Positions 1 to 8,877 are shown, counted from the stretch's first letter. The stretch is 35,980 bases of DNA from Calothrix sp. CSU_2_0 (GCA_012034595.1 JAAUPE010000069.1:1-35980), one strand, 5' to 3'. Numbers and translations are program-made. The notes: a model not told the origin generated them from the sequence alone.

Positions 1-863
1 TATTAACTGGAAAATATCGAGCTAGAGAGGAAGTATCAACAAGCACTCAAAATAATTACTAACTATACTGAATTTCAAAAAAAATTAGATTACATGGATC
101 GATATGTGTGGATTTGTATTAAAATCTTGAGTGAATACAAACTTAATTGATTGCGATATTTAAGAGTTTTTACCACACCTAATTCGCTCTTCGATGATGT
201 ATGTATTGTGTTTTGTTTGTCCACCCTGGCTTTTAGCGTTTACTCGAAAGAGTGCGTGTGATTATTATGCGCTCTTAAACTCGGAGTTAAATGCAATTAA
301 CAGTGATCAACAATAGTTTAGTTAAAAGGGAAGTGAGCTTTTAACATTTTTTTACATCGATTCAGGAGGTGATTGTTACGGTTGCTCAAAGTCCATATTA
401 AAAATGCCGCCCGTGGAGAGCGACATTCTGGTTGGATTAAAGCATCCAAAAGCTGTAATTAATTTACTTTTCTCAATCGAAACCGAGATAGGACGAGAGA
501 GAAATAGAAACATAAATAGAATCGGATTGGAGCGGAGCAGAGCTACTCTCGATTAACCTAACAGTGCGAAGACTTGGCGGTTTGACCACTGAAAGGCTAC
601 CCAATTGAGAGAAGAAGCTGTGCGCCTATAGGCATTATCTTAGCATGTCGTACCAATTTTCTATAACTTTTGACAGAGTTTTATATAAATTTTTGGTGAG
701 TTGACCAAAACAATTGGCAATATCCTGCGCTTTCATTGGGAGCTGACACACTTTCAATACCCACCAAACAGGAAATAAAACTCAGATAAAGCAAGGATTT
801 TAGGCAAGCTAAAGGCGCACACTCCCTCCAAAGAACGCCGCCACAAATCTTTGGAGAATTTAT
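1..863. other. Left-end region without a convincing gene
   Basis: No recognisable gene or RNA gene was found. On the + strand a frame from 7 to 150 is open for 47 codons and reads protein-like (Lys/Glu/Tyr rich), but it follows a stop and has no start codon, so it may be a decayed 3' end. A 50-codon ATG frame at 404-556 has no ribosome-binding site close to its ATG and is not trusted. The last 80 bases before the primase gene carry the GGAG used by that gene. No clear iteron array was seen, although this region upstream of a replication gene is a natural place for an origin. Confidence 0.4.
382..462 (+). CDS. Possible 26-residue peptide behind a strong Shine-Dalgarno
   Basis: The sequence AGGAGGTG at 365-372 is close to a perfect ribosome-binding site. 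The start codon at suitable spacing is TTG at 382, giving a short basic peptide (begins MLKVHIKNAARGERH). A GTG overlapping the Shine-Dalgarno gives only a ten-codon frame. I do not recognise the peptide. It may be the 5' stub of a broken gene or a small real one; the strong site is the only support. Confidence 0.22.
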   Translation: MLKVHIKNAARGERHSGWIKASKSCN

Positions 864-3800
864 ATGTACGAATTGTCATCTACTAATCATCATCAGAACG
901 CCGTAGAAACCACCTACCAAGAAGAAAAAGTAAATAATTGTAATTCTGAGAAAGTCAATAATTCTAATTCTCAGCCGGACGCAGTAATAAATCTTAACGA
1001 CAAGCCGACAAATAAGGTAAACCCAGACAATTACCCTCAGCCACAAACCGACTCAACAACAAATCTTAACGATAAACCAACAAATGAGGTTCATCGAGGC
1101 TTTAAACCACAACCCAACCCAGCAACAAACAGTAACGATAAACCCAAATCGCGGTTAAACGATAAACACTACTTTGAATGCGTAACCAAGCGGGGACTAA
1201 ATCCCGAATGGATACAGGTTAATTGCCGTTCGATGACTGTCAAAGAGGCGAGCGATCGCCTGGGATATCCAGCAAAATCCGAAGGAATTTGGTTAGAAGG
1301 GGTTAACGGGTTCGGGCAATTCCGCCCCAACAAACCCTGGAAGAACGCAAACTTTGCCACGGGGATACCCACAGTTGGCAACGGGAGCGCGAAAAACGGT
1401 ACGGGTAGCACAGAAAGCGCGAATGTGCCGGAAAGTATATCTTCCCGGCAACTTAGCGAGAAAAAAGCCCCCAAATACCGGACAGCGACAGGTGAGGAGT
1501 ACGATGCCATGTTGCCACGCCATCCCCACAACCCCCGCTATTGGGAAGATTTAGTCGCGCTGCAAGAATTGTGCTGGAAAATTGACGGACACCCCTGTTT
1601 GGGTATTACCGAAGGGATGTTAAAGGCAATATCCGCCTGTGCCAACGATATTCCCTGCGTGGCATTAGCCGGGGTGGAAATGGGGTTAACCCCAGCTAAA
1701 AACGACCCCCAGGGCAAACGTTACCTGGTCGAAACCCTAGAAAAACTAGCCCGTACCGGGTTTGGATTCATCATTATTTTCGACGCGGACGCAGCAACAA
1801 ATCAGAATGTGGTGCAAGCCCAGCGCAAATTAGCCCATCAAATAGTTAAATTTGATGTACCCGTGTATATTGCCACGGGACTATGGAGCGTTTTGCAAGG
1901 AAAAGGCATGGACGATTATATTCAAAACAACGGTGCTGACAAGTTCAAGCGTGAGGTACTAGGGAAAATTATCGATTTTTCAGCATGGGAGCGACAATTT
2001 AAAGATCATAACAGCGAGAAAGAAACCACATATTTGCCAGCTAAAGAAGCAGCACAGCATCTTGCAGAAAGATATCGACAAGCGTGGAAGCACGATTTAA
2101 AACAGCAAGTATGGCGAAGATACAACGATAAAATCTGGGAACAAACACCAAATGAGGTATTTGCCAAAGCCGTCTATCACGACTTAGAAGCGATGCCTAA
2201 TGTTAGATATAAAACTTATTCGTATGTCGAAAATGTAGTTAAATTTCTAGCGCTGGAGCTTCAAGAACGTGATTGGATAAGTTTTAACCGTTCCGAATGG
2301 ATAGCCTTTAGCGATTGCGTCCAAGAAGTATCGACAGGAAAAACCCACGAACACTCGCCAGGGTTTATGTTTACCTCATGCCTTGAGCATGAATGCCCCA
2401 AACTCAAGTTTATCCGCCACTTTGACGTTCATGTCCGCAGGAAAGTGGAAGGAAACCCTGTCGTTCCACGGCAGGGTCTTTTCCACACCGGGCAAAACTC
2501 ATGTCAAGTGGAGAGAGAAGGCGGCGATTTACTCGAATTATTGAGAATCAATGCACCTGTTTTTTATTCTTGGGCTATGTACGCACAAGGGGGCGACCCG
2601 ATCAAAGTTCTCAAGCTATTGGCTATTTTGAACGGGGTTTTAACCTATGGGTTCTTTGACATGCAAATGTTTGTCCTGCTTATAGGTGTCCCCGGTTCGG
2701 GTAAAGGTACTTTTGCCCGATTGTTAGAGCGTGCAGTTGGCAAGCAAAATCATGCCAGCGCAAAGATGCACCGACTAGGAGAGGACAACGTTCTTGCTAG
2801 CATTATTGACAAACAGCTTGTTATCTGCCCTGACGAGAAAAAGCAATCCAGTGGCGATAATTCGGGTGTCCTTGTTCTTACAGGAGGCGACAGCATCGCT
2901 TATCGCCAAATTTACAAACCGATGTCTAACGCCAAATTTCATGGGGCATTGGTAATACTTGCTAACAGCAACCCGTTTGTAGGGGACACAACAGGTATTG
3001 ATCGGCGGTGGAGTTTGGTGCAGTTTGACAAACCTTTGCCTGCACGAGATACGGCAGTTGAACGACAAATGCAAGCAGAGGTAGGGGTACTAATCTCACT
3101 TGCGCTTGCAATGCCAAAAACGCAGGTAACGGATTTGATTAAAGGTACAGGAGAGGGGATAATACCCGATTTTAAGCGTCAGCAGTGGCTGCACAAAACA
3201 GATAACGATTCTATTGCCTTGTTTATGGAAGAAATGTTAGTACCCGCTACTGCTGACCAGTACCTCATGCTAGGTGGTAAAGGCGATGACCCATCATCTT
3301 TATATGGTGCTTACCTGAAAATGTGCGACGAAAATAATGCCCGCAACGTCTACACCAAAAATAACTTTCGCGGTCACTTGCTCGAACTTTGTCGTGAGGT
3401 GGGATGGGATTTAGTGAGAGAATCCCGTTGCGGAACTGGCTGGAGAGTATACGGATTAAGGATTAGAGCGTTTAATGATGAAAATCCGAGAATTAGTGAT
3501 TGGTTAGGAGGAGTGCAGACCCAGTGCAGGGAGTGTAGACCCAGTGTAGACCCTGATGTAGACCTCAAACCTTTGCCAGATAAGGATAGTGTAGGAAGTG
3601 TAGAGGATAAGAAACCCAAAAACAATTTTGATGTTCATCACCATCAACAAGTAGAAGGTGAAACCCAAATTCCAGAAAACAATAGGGCTGAGGTCTACAC
3701 TCCTGCACTATCCCCGACTGATAAGGGTTTGGGGTCTACACTGGCTTGCACTGGGTCTACACTAGCGACTGACGAGCCTACACTGGTGACTGACGAGCTT

Positions 3801-4232
3801 ACACAGGTTGGCACGGGGTCTAAACTAGCGACTGACGAGCTTACACAGGTTGACACGGGGTCTAGACTGGCGACTGACGAGCCGACACAGGTTGGCACCG
3901 AGTCTAGACTGGTGACTGACGAGCCGACATTAAGCCAGCAAATTATTGCCAACTGGGACAATATGCTAGTGCTAGGTCAATTGATATTAGCGATCGCTGA
4001 CACTGACCAACTGCGACAAGAAGTCCGTAACTATAGCCCTGAGCAAATCAACCATATTAAAAATGCAGCGAAACAATCTTGGAAGCCCGGTTGTAATTCA
4101 GAAGGCGAATACTGTGGTGAAAAAGTTGAATTGATGGAATTTGGCAACAAGCGCGATTGGAAGGTACGTTCCGCTAACGGTAGTATCATCCCCGCAGCAC
4201 GAGGTAATGTCCGTCCTTGGTTGGGGATTTAA
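864..4232 (+). CDS. Plasmid replication primase-helicase (DUF3854 TOPRIM-like + SF3/D5-type ATPase)
   Basis: Likely the replication protein: it would prime and unwind plasmid DNA. The 1122 residues begin with an Asn-rich tail holding three copies of an NDKPTN-like repeat (about residues 44-95). A DUF3854/TOPRIM-like domain follows, with ITEGMLKA near 247 (acidic Glu) and FDAD near 305-308. A linker leads to a superfamily-3 helicase core with Walker A GVPGSGKGT near 607, acidic ICPDEK near 655, and NSNP...RRW near 700-716 (sensor Asn, arginine finger). The C-terminal quarter has Thr/Asp/Glu repeats and then a short folded tail. The start ATG has GGAG 8 bases upstream. DUF3854-SF3 proteins are common on cyanobacterial plasmids. 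The reading frame is intact and followed directly by the Uma2 gene. Confidence 0.85.
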   Translation: MYELSSTNHHQNAVETTYQEEKVNNCNSEKVNNSNSQPDAVINLNDKPTNKVNPDNYPQPQTDSTTNLNDKPTNEVHRGFKPQPNPATNSNDKPKSRLNDKHYFECVTKRGLNPEWIQVNCRSMTVKEASDRLGYPAKSEGIWLEGVNGFGQFRPNKPWKNANFATGIPTVGNGSAKNGTGSTESANVPESISSRQLSEKKAPKYRTATGEEYDAMLPRHPHNPRYWEDLVALQELCWKIDGHPCLGITEGMLKAISACANDIPCVALAGVEMGLTPAKNDPQGKRYLVETLEKLARTGFGFIIIFDADAATNQNVVQAQRKLAHQIVKFDVPVYIATGLWSVLQGKGMDDYIQNNGADKFKREVLGKIIDFSAWERQFKDHNSEKETTYLPAKEAAQHLAERYRQAWKHDLKQQVWRRYNDKIWEQTPNEVFAKAVYHDLEAMPNVRYKTYSYVENVVKFLALELQERDWISFNRSEWIAFSDCVQEVSTGKTHEHSPGFMFTSCLEHECPKLKFIRHFDVHVRRKVEGNPVVPRQGLFHTGQNSCQVEREGGDLLELLRINAPVFYSWAMYAQGGDPIKVLKLLAILNGVLTYGFFDMQMFVLLIGVPGSGKGTFARLLERAVGKQNHASAKMHRLGEDNVLASIIDKQLVICPDEKKQSSGDNSGVLVLTGGDSIAYRQIYKPMSNAKFHGALVILANSNPFVGDTTGIDRRWSLVQFDKPLPARDTAVERQMQAEVGVLISLALAMPKTQVTDLIKGTGEGIIPDFKRQQWLHKTDNDSIALFMEEMLVPATADQYLMLGGKGDDPSSLYGAYLKMCDENNARNVYTKNNFRGHLLELCREVGWDLVRESRCGTGWRVYGLRIRAFNDENPRISDWLGGVQTQCRECRPSVDPDVDLKPLPDKDSVGSVEDKKPKNNFDVHHHQQVEGETQIPENNRAEVYTPALSPTDKGLGSTLACTGSTLATDEPTLVTDELTQVGTGSKLATDELTQVDTGSRLATDEPTQVGTESRLVTDEPTLSQQIIANWDNMLVLGQLILAIADTDQLRQEVRNYSPEQINHIKNAAKQSWKPGCNSEGEYCGEKVELMEFGNKRDWKVRSANGSIIPAARGNVRPWLGI
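3745..3930 (+). repeat. Degenerate in-frame repeats encoding TGS-LATDEPTQV units
   Basis: Inside the primase-helicase gene, about five imperfect units encode variants of LATDEPTLV or LATDELTQV, joined by Gly-Thr-Gly-Ser or Gly-Thr-Glu-Ser. At DNA level the shared core is GACTGACGAGC followed by CACA, at about 48-base spacing in the later copies. The array stays in frame. It probably forms an unstructured linker between the helicase core and the C-terminal tail, expanded by slippage or recombination. Confidence 0.75.
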
Positions 4233-4367
4233 TTGCCATTCTCGTCGTTGTGTAGCGCTCCGCGCCCACTTACTTACGACGGTGATTCCCAAACATCACT
4301 AAAATATGCACAGAAGCGATACTTGGAGAGGAGTCGCCAAACTCCCAAACTATCTGGAGGCTACACA

Positions 4368-4925
4368 ATGTCCCAAACCCCTGTAAAAATGACGATTGAG
4401 GAGTATTTAACCTATGATGACGGCACAGACAAACGTTACGGACTTGAAGATGGGGTGTTGCTAGAAATGCCTCCCGGTACTGGTAAGCATGAAGCGATTA
4501 TCACATTCGTCTTGTTTCAATTTCTTTTAGAAAAACAACGCTTGGGACTAGCCTTAGAGCCGCGTCCTAATGGCACGGAGGTAATGACCAAAAAACAGAT
4601 TAGGCGACCAGATGTATGCGTTATTACCCCAGAACAGGCGCGGGCAATCGAAAAAACCTCGGCTGTTCTTCAAACTGCACCACCATTGATTGTTGAGGTG
4701 GTATCTCCTGAATCTGTTGAGCGCGACTACAATATTAAAACCTCCGAATATGCCTCTATCGGTGTGGGCGAATACTGGATTGTTGACCCATTGGAGAATA
4801 AAGTTACAGTTTGTCTCCTGCAAGGGGAAGTTTATAGCCAAACCGCGTACACTGGCAGCCAGCAAATTGTTTCTCAATTATTTCCAGGCTTAAATTTGAC
4901 TGCCCAACAGATATTATCGGCTTGA
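4368..4925 (+). CDS. Uma2 family (DUF820) PD-(D/E)xK nuclease-like protein
   Basis: A 185-residue protein of the Uma2 family, which is hugely expanded in filamentous cyanobacteria and has a restriction-endonuclease fold of unknown target. Visible family marks are RRPDV (Asp82), IVEVVSPES (Glu110), the RDYNIKTSEYA helix (Lys124), and GVGEYWIVDP near 132-141; together these fit a PD-(D/E)xK active site. The start is ATG 4368 because CTGGAGG lies 7 bases upstream. The frame stays open back to the primase stop, but only through a TTG with no site. It probably follows the primase gene in one transcript. Confidence 0.8.
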   Translation: MSQTPVKMTIEEYLTYDDGTDKRYGLEDGVLLEMPPGTGKHEAIITFVLFQFLLEKQRLGLALEPRPNGTEVMTKKQIRRPDVCVITPEQARAIEKTSAVLQTAPPLIVEVVSPESVERDYNIKTSEYASIGVGEYWIVDPLENKVTVCLLQGEVYSQTAYTGSQQIVSQLFPGLNLTAQQILSA

Positions 4926-4935
4926 AGGTTGTAAC

Positions 4936-5094
4936 ATGAACCCCATTACCGACGGAGAAATCGTGGAAATCACTTGTCTTTTGGAAGTATGGTCTTCATG
5001 CCAGGAAAGTTATACAAATTCAAACAATGTTTGCGACACATGCTTACCAAGAGACCAGGGTTATAGCTATGACTATGGATTTCAAGATATTTGA
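4936..5094 (+). CDS. Small hypothetical protein (52 aa) after the Uma2 gene
   Basis: ATG 4936 lies 10 bases after the Uma2 stop with GAAGG 7 bases upstream, so it could be co-translated. The product is acidic and polar with four cysteines (one near residue 14, CQ at 22, then CDTC near 33-36) and a Tyr-rich end. I recognise no family. The CxxC-like pair could bind metal. It could also be chance, because it is short and beyond it there is only AT-rich repeat sequence. Confidence 0.35.
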   Translation: MNPITDGEIVEITCLLEVWSSCQESYTNSNNVCDTCLPRDQGYSYDYGFQDI

Positions 5095-5131
5095 AGTAAA
5101 TTAGTGCTTATTTACAGCGAATATGATTTGG

Positions 5132-5430
5132 TTGCACTTAATATGGTTTCATTTGCATTTAATGGTAAGGATTCAGGTCATACCGAAATCGCTACAACAT
5201 ATTCCTAATAAGGGTTTTCGGGGATTAGGCATAAATTCGTATTCTCAATAATATTTGTGCAAATCCTATTTTTTCGTTCCTTATTGCGACTAAAGGTATG
5301 TTAATAAACAAAATTCAATTTTGGAACTGGCTCTGTGACGGGGTTTCAAACACCTGAATCCTTACATTTAATGTGGTTTTGAGACCCCCCTTATTTGAAG
5401 ATAATGTGGTTTCAATTTTGACTTATTTGC
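5132..5430. repeat. Interrupted array of TTGCATTTAATGTGGTTT-like repeats
   Basis: Related units lie on the same strand: TTGCACTTAATATGGTTTC at 5132-5150, a second unit starting at 5153 (TTGCATTTAATG) that is broken by the MITE and resumes at 5374 with TGGTTTTG, and a third around 5393-5412 (TTGAAGATAATGTGGTTTC). TATTTGCAG near 5422 may be a fourth, degenerate unit. Removing the MITE restores a clean second unit. Spaced copies like these resemble protein-binding repeats, for example recombinase or transposase end sites, but no matching enzyme gene is adjacent. Confidence 0.5.
5165..5365. mobile_element. 201-bp MITE, IS66-type ends, 8-bp target duplication
   Basis: A 201-base segment is bounded by perfect 14-base inverted repeats: GTAAGGATTCAGGT at 5165-5178 and its complement ACCTGAATCCTTAC at 5352-5365. 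It is flanked directly by the same 8 bases, ATTTAATG, at 5157-5164 and 5366-5373. It has no transposase. Ends beginning GTAA with 8-base duplications are features of the IS66 family, so I infer a non-autonomous element mobilised by an IS66-type transposase encoded elsewhere. Both flanks join into an uninterrupted repeat unit when it is removed, which supports a real insertion. Confidence 0.85.
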
Positions 5431-5857
5431 AGTTTGAAGCGTTTATGTTTGCAGTTCCTTACATGTAATTATTCACTCCCCACACCTGCAAAATACTCGA
5501 AGCCCTTGATTTATAGTTGAGAGGTAGGAGAAAGTGTGAAAGGTTACATTAACCTTGTAAGCTTTTATAAATTAGATTTATATCAAAAAACTATACATCG
5601 CCTTTGTAATAAAGATTTCAAGGATTATTAACTTTAAATATTATTGTAATATTTCTGTAAATATAAGTATAAACTCTAGCCAACGAAAAATCTATATATT
5701 AGTTTAGGTACAGAAATACACAGAAGTTTTGAGCAAGTAAAGTTACGGATTTAGTTATTTACCATATCTATATTTGTAAATCTACTGTCATTCAGTTAGT
5801 CGATTTTTTTACGTGTATCTCAATATGAATTCAATTGAGATTTGTTTGATCTGTTAA

Positions 5858-6010
5858 AAAACATTTGACGTAACGCGAGAAGCTGAAATTGTTGTAACAC
5901 CTCCAACAACCTCTGTACCAGAACCTGCTTCTATATTTGGTTTACTAGCTGTTAGTGCATTTGGCGTTAACTCTATTGCTAAACGTAAATACAAAACGAT
6001 TAGAGGTTAA
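5858..6010 (+). pseudogene. Orphan PEP-CTERM tail of a deleted exported protein
   Basis: The + frame ending TAA 6008-6010 encodes a Thr/Pro linker, then VPEPASIFG, a hydrophobic stretch (LLAVSAFGVNSIA) and the basic end KRKYK. That is a textbook PEP-CTERM sorting signal: cleavage motif, membrane segment and positive tail recognised by exosortase. An in-frame TAA at 5855-5857 sits directly upstream and no start codon or ectodomain exists. The AT-rich 5540-5700 stretch could be the old promoter and leader of the same gene, with its body deleted. It is a remnant, not a working gene. Confidence 0.75.
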
Positions 6011-6026
6011 GTCGAGATAAAGGCGC

Positions 6027-6230
6027 TTAACAGAAATAGGGGTACAGCCGGGATACGTTGTAAAATTTTATAATTTTTGCATAACTCACCACACCCCCCT
6101 TCCCCGTCGTGCTGGTTCTGACCAAAATCGGGTTGAGGTAGATATTTTTATCTTGAAAATACCCGTAGAGCAGTTCCCTGACAAACGTTTCCTCGGTTTG
6201 TCCCTCCACGAACACATTGACTCGAATCAT
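6027..6230 (-). pseudogene. Truncated DUF4276 protein (TOPRIM-like partner of the ATPase)
   Basis: The start ATG (6230-6228) overlaps the ATPase stop as ATGA, the usual translational coupling of this gene pair. The product begins MIRVNVFVEGQTEETFVREL, the conserved N-terminus of DUF4276 proteins, including the acidic EGQTE motif of a TOPRIM-like fold. Homology-like sequence stops after about 54 residues at VSYAKI and runs into unrelated residues and a stop. The family is usually around 200 residues, so about three quarters is missing. No other frame downstream continues it, so this is a deletion or recombination junction near 6070, not a frameshift. Confidence 0.7.
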
Positions 6231-7314
6231 CGTGAAGGTCTCCCACCCAGGACATTTTTCTTCCAAAGCTCGCCCAGGCTATAGTCTTCAAGCCATCCCT
6301 CTAATTTCTGTTTATCCATCCTCCGCAGGAACGATTGACCATCCAAGCGATCGACAACAATCACATCCTCCACATCAAATTCGTTAAGTAATTCTACGGA
6401 TTGGGTGGAAACAATTACCTGTTTGGTAGCAGTCCGTATCAATGATGCCAGGACGGTAATGGCATAGGGATGGAGACCCAATTCCGGCTCATCAACCAAA
6501 ATTGTCTCTGGTTGTAGCTCCTCCGGTTGTAAAAAAACCGTCGCCAGACACATAAAACGCAGCGTACCGTCCGACAGCAGGTGCGCTTTAAAAGGAATAT
6601 CCTGCCCTCGCTCGAACCATTCGAGTTCGATAAATTCCTTATTTTGTGGGGAAGGACGCAGAAAAAAATCCCCAAAAAACGGCGCAACCAGGCGGATAGT
6701 TTTGACGATTTTTGATAGGATGCCGGGTAGCGATCGCGTAACAGGTACAGAAAAGCCGCCAGATTTCGCGCATCGGGACGTAGGTAAGCATTGTCATTGA
6801 TCCCGTGGGACTGCTTAACATACGCCGTATCGCTGGTGTCATGAAAATGATACACCCGCCACTTCTGCATTGCAGACAAAACATACTCGTCTTCTTCAGT
6901 TCCAGTACCGACAGAAGCCTTTGTCTCGAAATGCCCCTTTCCCATCGGACGCTCACCACCCAATTTCCACCAGAAAGACTCCCGCACAAACATCAGACGA
7001 TTGTCCTGGGTTGGTTCCAGAGTCGCAAAATATCCGTTATTACCAAAATATAGTTCAAACTCCAATTTCTCCGTGGTTTTGCGCCCAAAATGTAACAGGG
7101 CATCGGGACTACCTTGACGACTGACAAAAACTTGCAAATTCTCCTCAAGTAACTGCTGCACCATGCGAAAAAAGCCGATAAAGTTGGATTTCCCCGCCCC
7201 ATTTGCCCCAATTAACACATTCAGATCGGCAAGCTCAAGGTCGCATTCAGCGATCGACTTGAAACCTTTTAAAACTATTCTCGACAGTTGTTTGTCACCA
7301 ATATTCCCCGTCAT
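6227..7314 (-). pseudogene. AAA/OLD-like ATPase broken by a one-base deletion
   Basis: The first frame (from ATG 7314) encodes an SMC/OLD-like ATPase: LKGFKSIAECDLELADLNVL, then Walker A GANGAGKSN near residue 37. It is readable to about residue 201 (YPASYQK) and then turns to nonsense. The next frame continues the protein (KIVKTIRLVAPFF, LLSDGTLRFMCL signature-like region, Walker B ILVDEPELGLHP, D-loop and His region VIVSTQS) to the stop at 6227-6229. One extra base in the A run opposite 6709-6713 restores a protein of about 362 residues. With the overlapping DUF4276 gene this was a two-gene nuclease/ATPase cassette of the kind found in defence islands. Both genes are now damaged. Confidence 0.8.
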
Positions 7315-7381
7315 CGAACAGTCTCCCCATTTCCCGGCTGGTTAACTACCAATATAGTACGGGAGCTTGAGAACCTTCCTG

Positions 7382-7549
7382 CTTGGTGGTGCAGAAAACT
7401 TTTTTGAGTCTCATGACGGACTGCGTAGATGGTCAAAATAGCACCTGAAACCTATTATCCTCGTTCCATTTTTTGAGAAACGCTAAAATAACTGTCTCGT
7501 GGAAAATCCTTTATTTATAAGGATTCCAGGGCTTTTATGCACCACTAAG
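7382..7549. mobile_element. 168-bp MITE-like element with 9-bp target duplication
   Basis: Inverted ends CTTGGTGGTGCAGAAAA (from 7382) and TTTTATGCACCACTAAG (to 7549) match at 15 of 17 positions. The same 9 bases, ACCTTCCTG, flank them directly at 7373-7381 and 7550-7558. The interior carries no reading frame. Near the right end it has a hairpin, AATCCTT/AAGGATT with a 7-base loop (about 7505-7525), which may act as a terminator. I cannot assign the parent transposase family. It sits between the broken ATPase and the relaxase gene. Confidence 0.7.
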
Positions 7550-7575
7550 ACCTTCCTGTTTCAACCTGTTGATTT

Positions 7576-8877
7576 TTAAAGTTCGAGTTCGCTTTGTTTT
7601 TTCTGTTGCCGCAATTGCTTTTGATGCTCCTGCTGTAATTCCAAATCTGCCCTTACCATCAACTCCTTAACCTCAGCTTGGGTACGATCGATCACGCTAG
7701 CATTAATAATTCCTTCAATTTCTTCGGACGGTCTTTTCAATTGCAACAATCGTTTGACAATTAAATAATCCCGTTCTCCATCGCTAAATTGTTCTAGTTT
7801 TGAACAAATTTGTTGATATATAACTTGCCACTGCTGGTTTTGCGAAACCACTTCGTCATGGGATTCGCAATTTGTAATTTGTGATGTAATTGAAAATTGT
7901 TCGGTAACAATATTTTGATTTTCTTGGTTCAATAATTGCTCGGTCACATTATTTTGATTTTCTTGTTTCAATAATTGTTTGGTAGCAGTATTTTGATTTT
8001 CTCGATTCAATAATTGCTCGATTGCCCTATCATCCCTTTGTGATTGGTAACTCACACCCTTGTGTTTTTGCAAACCAGGGAAAGTATATGCTGCCCCCAA
8101 ATGGGAACCACTAAAAGCCTGTCCCGAAAAGCAATAACTAATCCCCTTCGACTTGCCATTGCGGGTAAAACCGTGACGAACCTCCACCCCTTCCCCCTGC
8201 AATCGCTCGATAAACATTGGCATCGTCAGATAGTCAGTTGTGGAATCATGCTCTTTTAAAGCCGTGACGCGATGGTCGCAGACCGGGCAAAGCCCATCGA
8301 TAATTTCCTGCAATTGCACTTTAACTGGCAGTTCCGGAGGATTATCCCTCAACCCCAAATCGTATTCCCCTTGTTCCCGTTCGATTCTGCGGTGTTGTCC
8401 CGTGGTAGCGGTGCGCTCTAATTTCTCGTGACTTCCCCGAACTGGCTGCAAATTATAATCCCGCTCCAACTGCCGGACAACTGCCTCGCTGCGCTTGTAG
8501 TCCCAACCGTCGTGTACGCACCTGCCATCATCCAAAGAAATCCGACTAGCCACAATATGGATGTGGTCGTTTTCCTTATCACCGTGACGGTAAACCACAT
8601 ATTGATTGTTATGAAAATTCATCTCACGAAGATAGCGATCGCTTATTTCGTTCCATTGCTCGTCCGATAAATATTCCCCCGGAGCCAACGAAAGGGAAAC
8701 ATGATAAACAGCCCGTTCCACATTTGGGTTTAACTGCCGGGAAAATTTGAACTCAGCTGCAAGTTCTCGCGGGTTTTGTCCCGACATATTTCCACCAATG
8801 CGTTCTGCTTCTTCCTTATTCTCCACATATTCGAGCAAACCGCGAAAACCTCGTCCTTTACGTTGCTTGGCAATCAT
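7576..8877 (-). CDS. mobA: Relaxase (MobA/TraI-like, MOBP-type mobilisation nuclease)
   Basis: This enzyme would nick the plasmid at oriT and stay bound to the 5' end during transfer. The 433 residues start with a relaxase/mobilisation nuclease domain. Tyr17 in RGFRGLLEYVEN is the likely catalytic tyrosine, and RHGDKENDHIHIVASR at about 97-112 is the HUH metal motif (His98, His105, His107). GGNMSGQNP near 28-36 is also typical. Residues 197-211 hold a CPVC pair. The C-terminal part is Gln/Glu-rich coiled coil with a 13-residue repeat. The start ATG 8877 follows AGGAAGG. The gene lies 368 bases downstream of the MobC/TraJ-like gene on the same strand. Confidence 0.88.
   Translation of the reverse strand: MIAKQRKGRGFRGLLEYVENKEEAERIGGNMSGQNPRELAAEFKFSRQLNPNVERAVYHVSLSLAPGEYLSDEQWNEISDRYLREMNFHNNQYVVYRHGDKENDHIHIVASRISLDDGRCVHDGWDYKRSEAVVRQLERDYNLQPVRGSHEKLERTATTGQHRRIEREQGEYDLGLRDNPPELPVKVQLQEIIDGLCPVCDHRVTALKEHDSTTDYLTMPMFIERLQGEGVEVRHGFTRNGKSKGISYCFSGQAFSGSHLGAAYTFPGLQKHKGVSYQSQRDDRAIEQLLNRENQNTATKQLLKQENQNNVTEQLLNQENQNIVTEQFSITSQITNCESHDEVVSQNQQWQVIYQQICSKLEQFSDGERDYLIVKRLLQLKRPSEEIEGIINASVIDRTQAEVKELMVRADLELQQEHQKQLRQQKKQSELEL
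7900..8016 (-). repeat. Three 39-base in-frame repeats in the relaxase gene
   Basis: Three successive 13-residue units of the form QLLNxENQNxxTx (residues 288-326) are encoded by 39-base repeats with few differences. They lie between the nuclease domain and the C-terminal coiled coil and probably form an extended helical spacer whose length can vary between relatives. Confidence 0.8.

Noticed and set aside
3695-3961. Minus-strand protein with Ser/Val repeats
   Set aside because: It is the antisense shadow of the Thr/Asp/Glu repeats in the primase-helicase gene.
4233-4367. N-terminal extension of the Uma2 protein from TTG 4233
   Set aside because: The TTG sits directly after the primase stop without a site, while ATG 4368 has GGAGG at ideal spacing and matches the usual N-terminus of the family.
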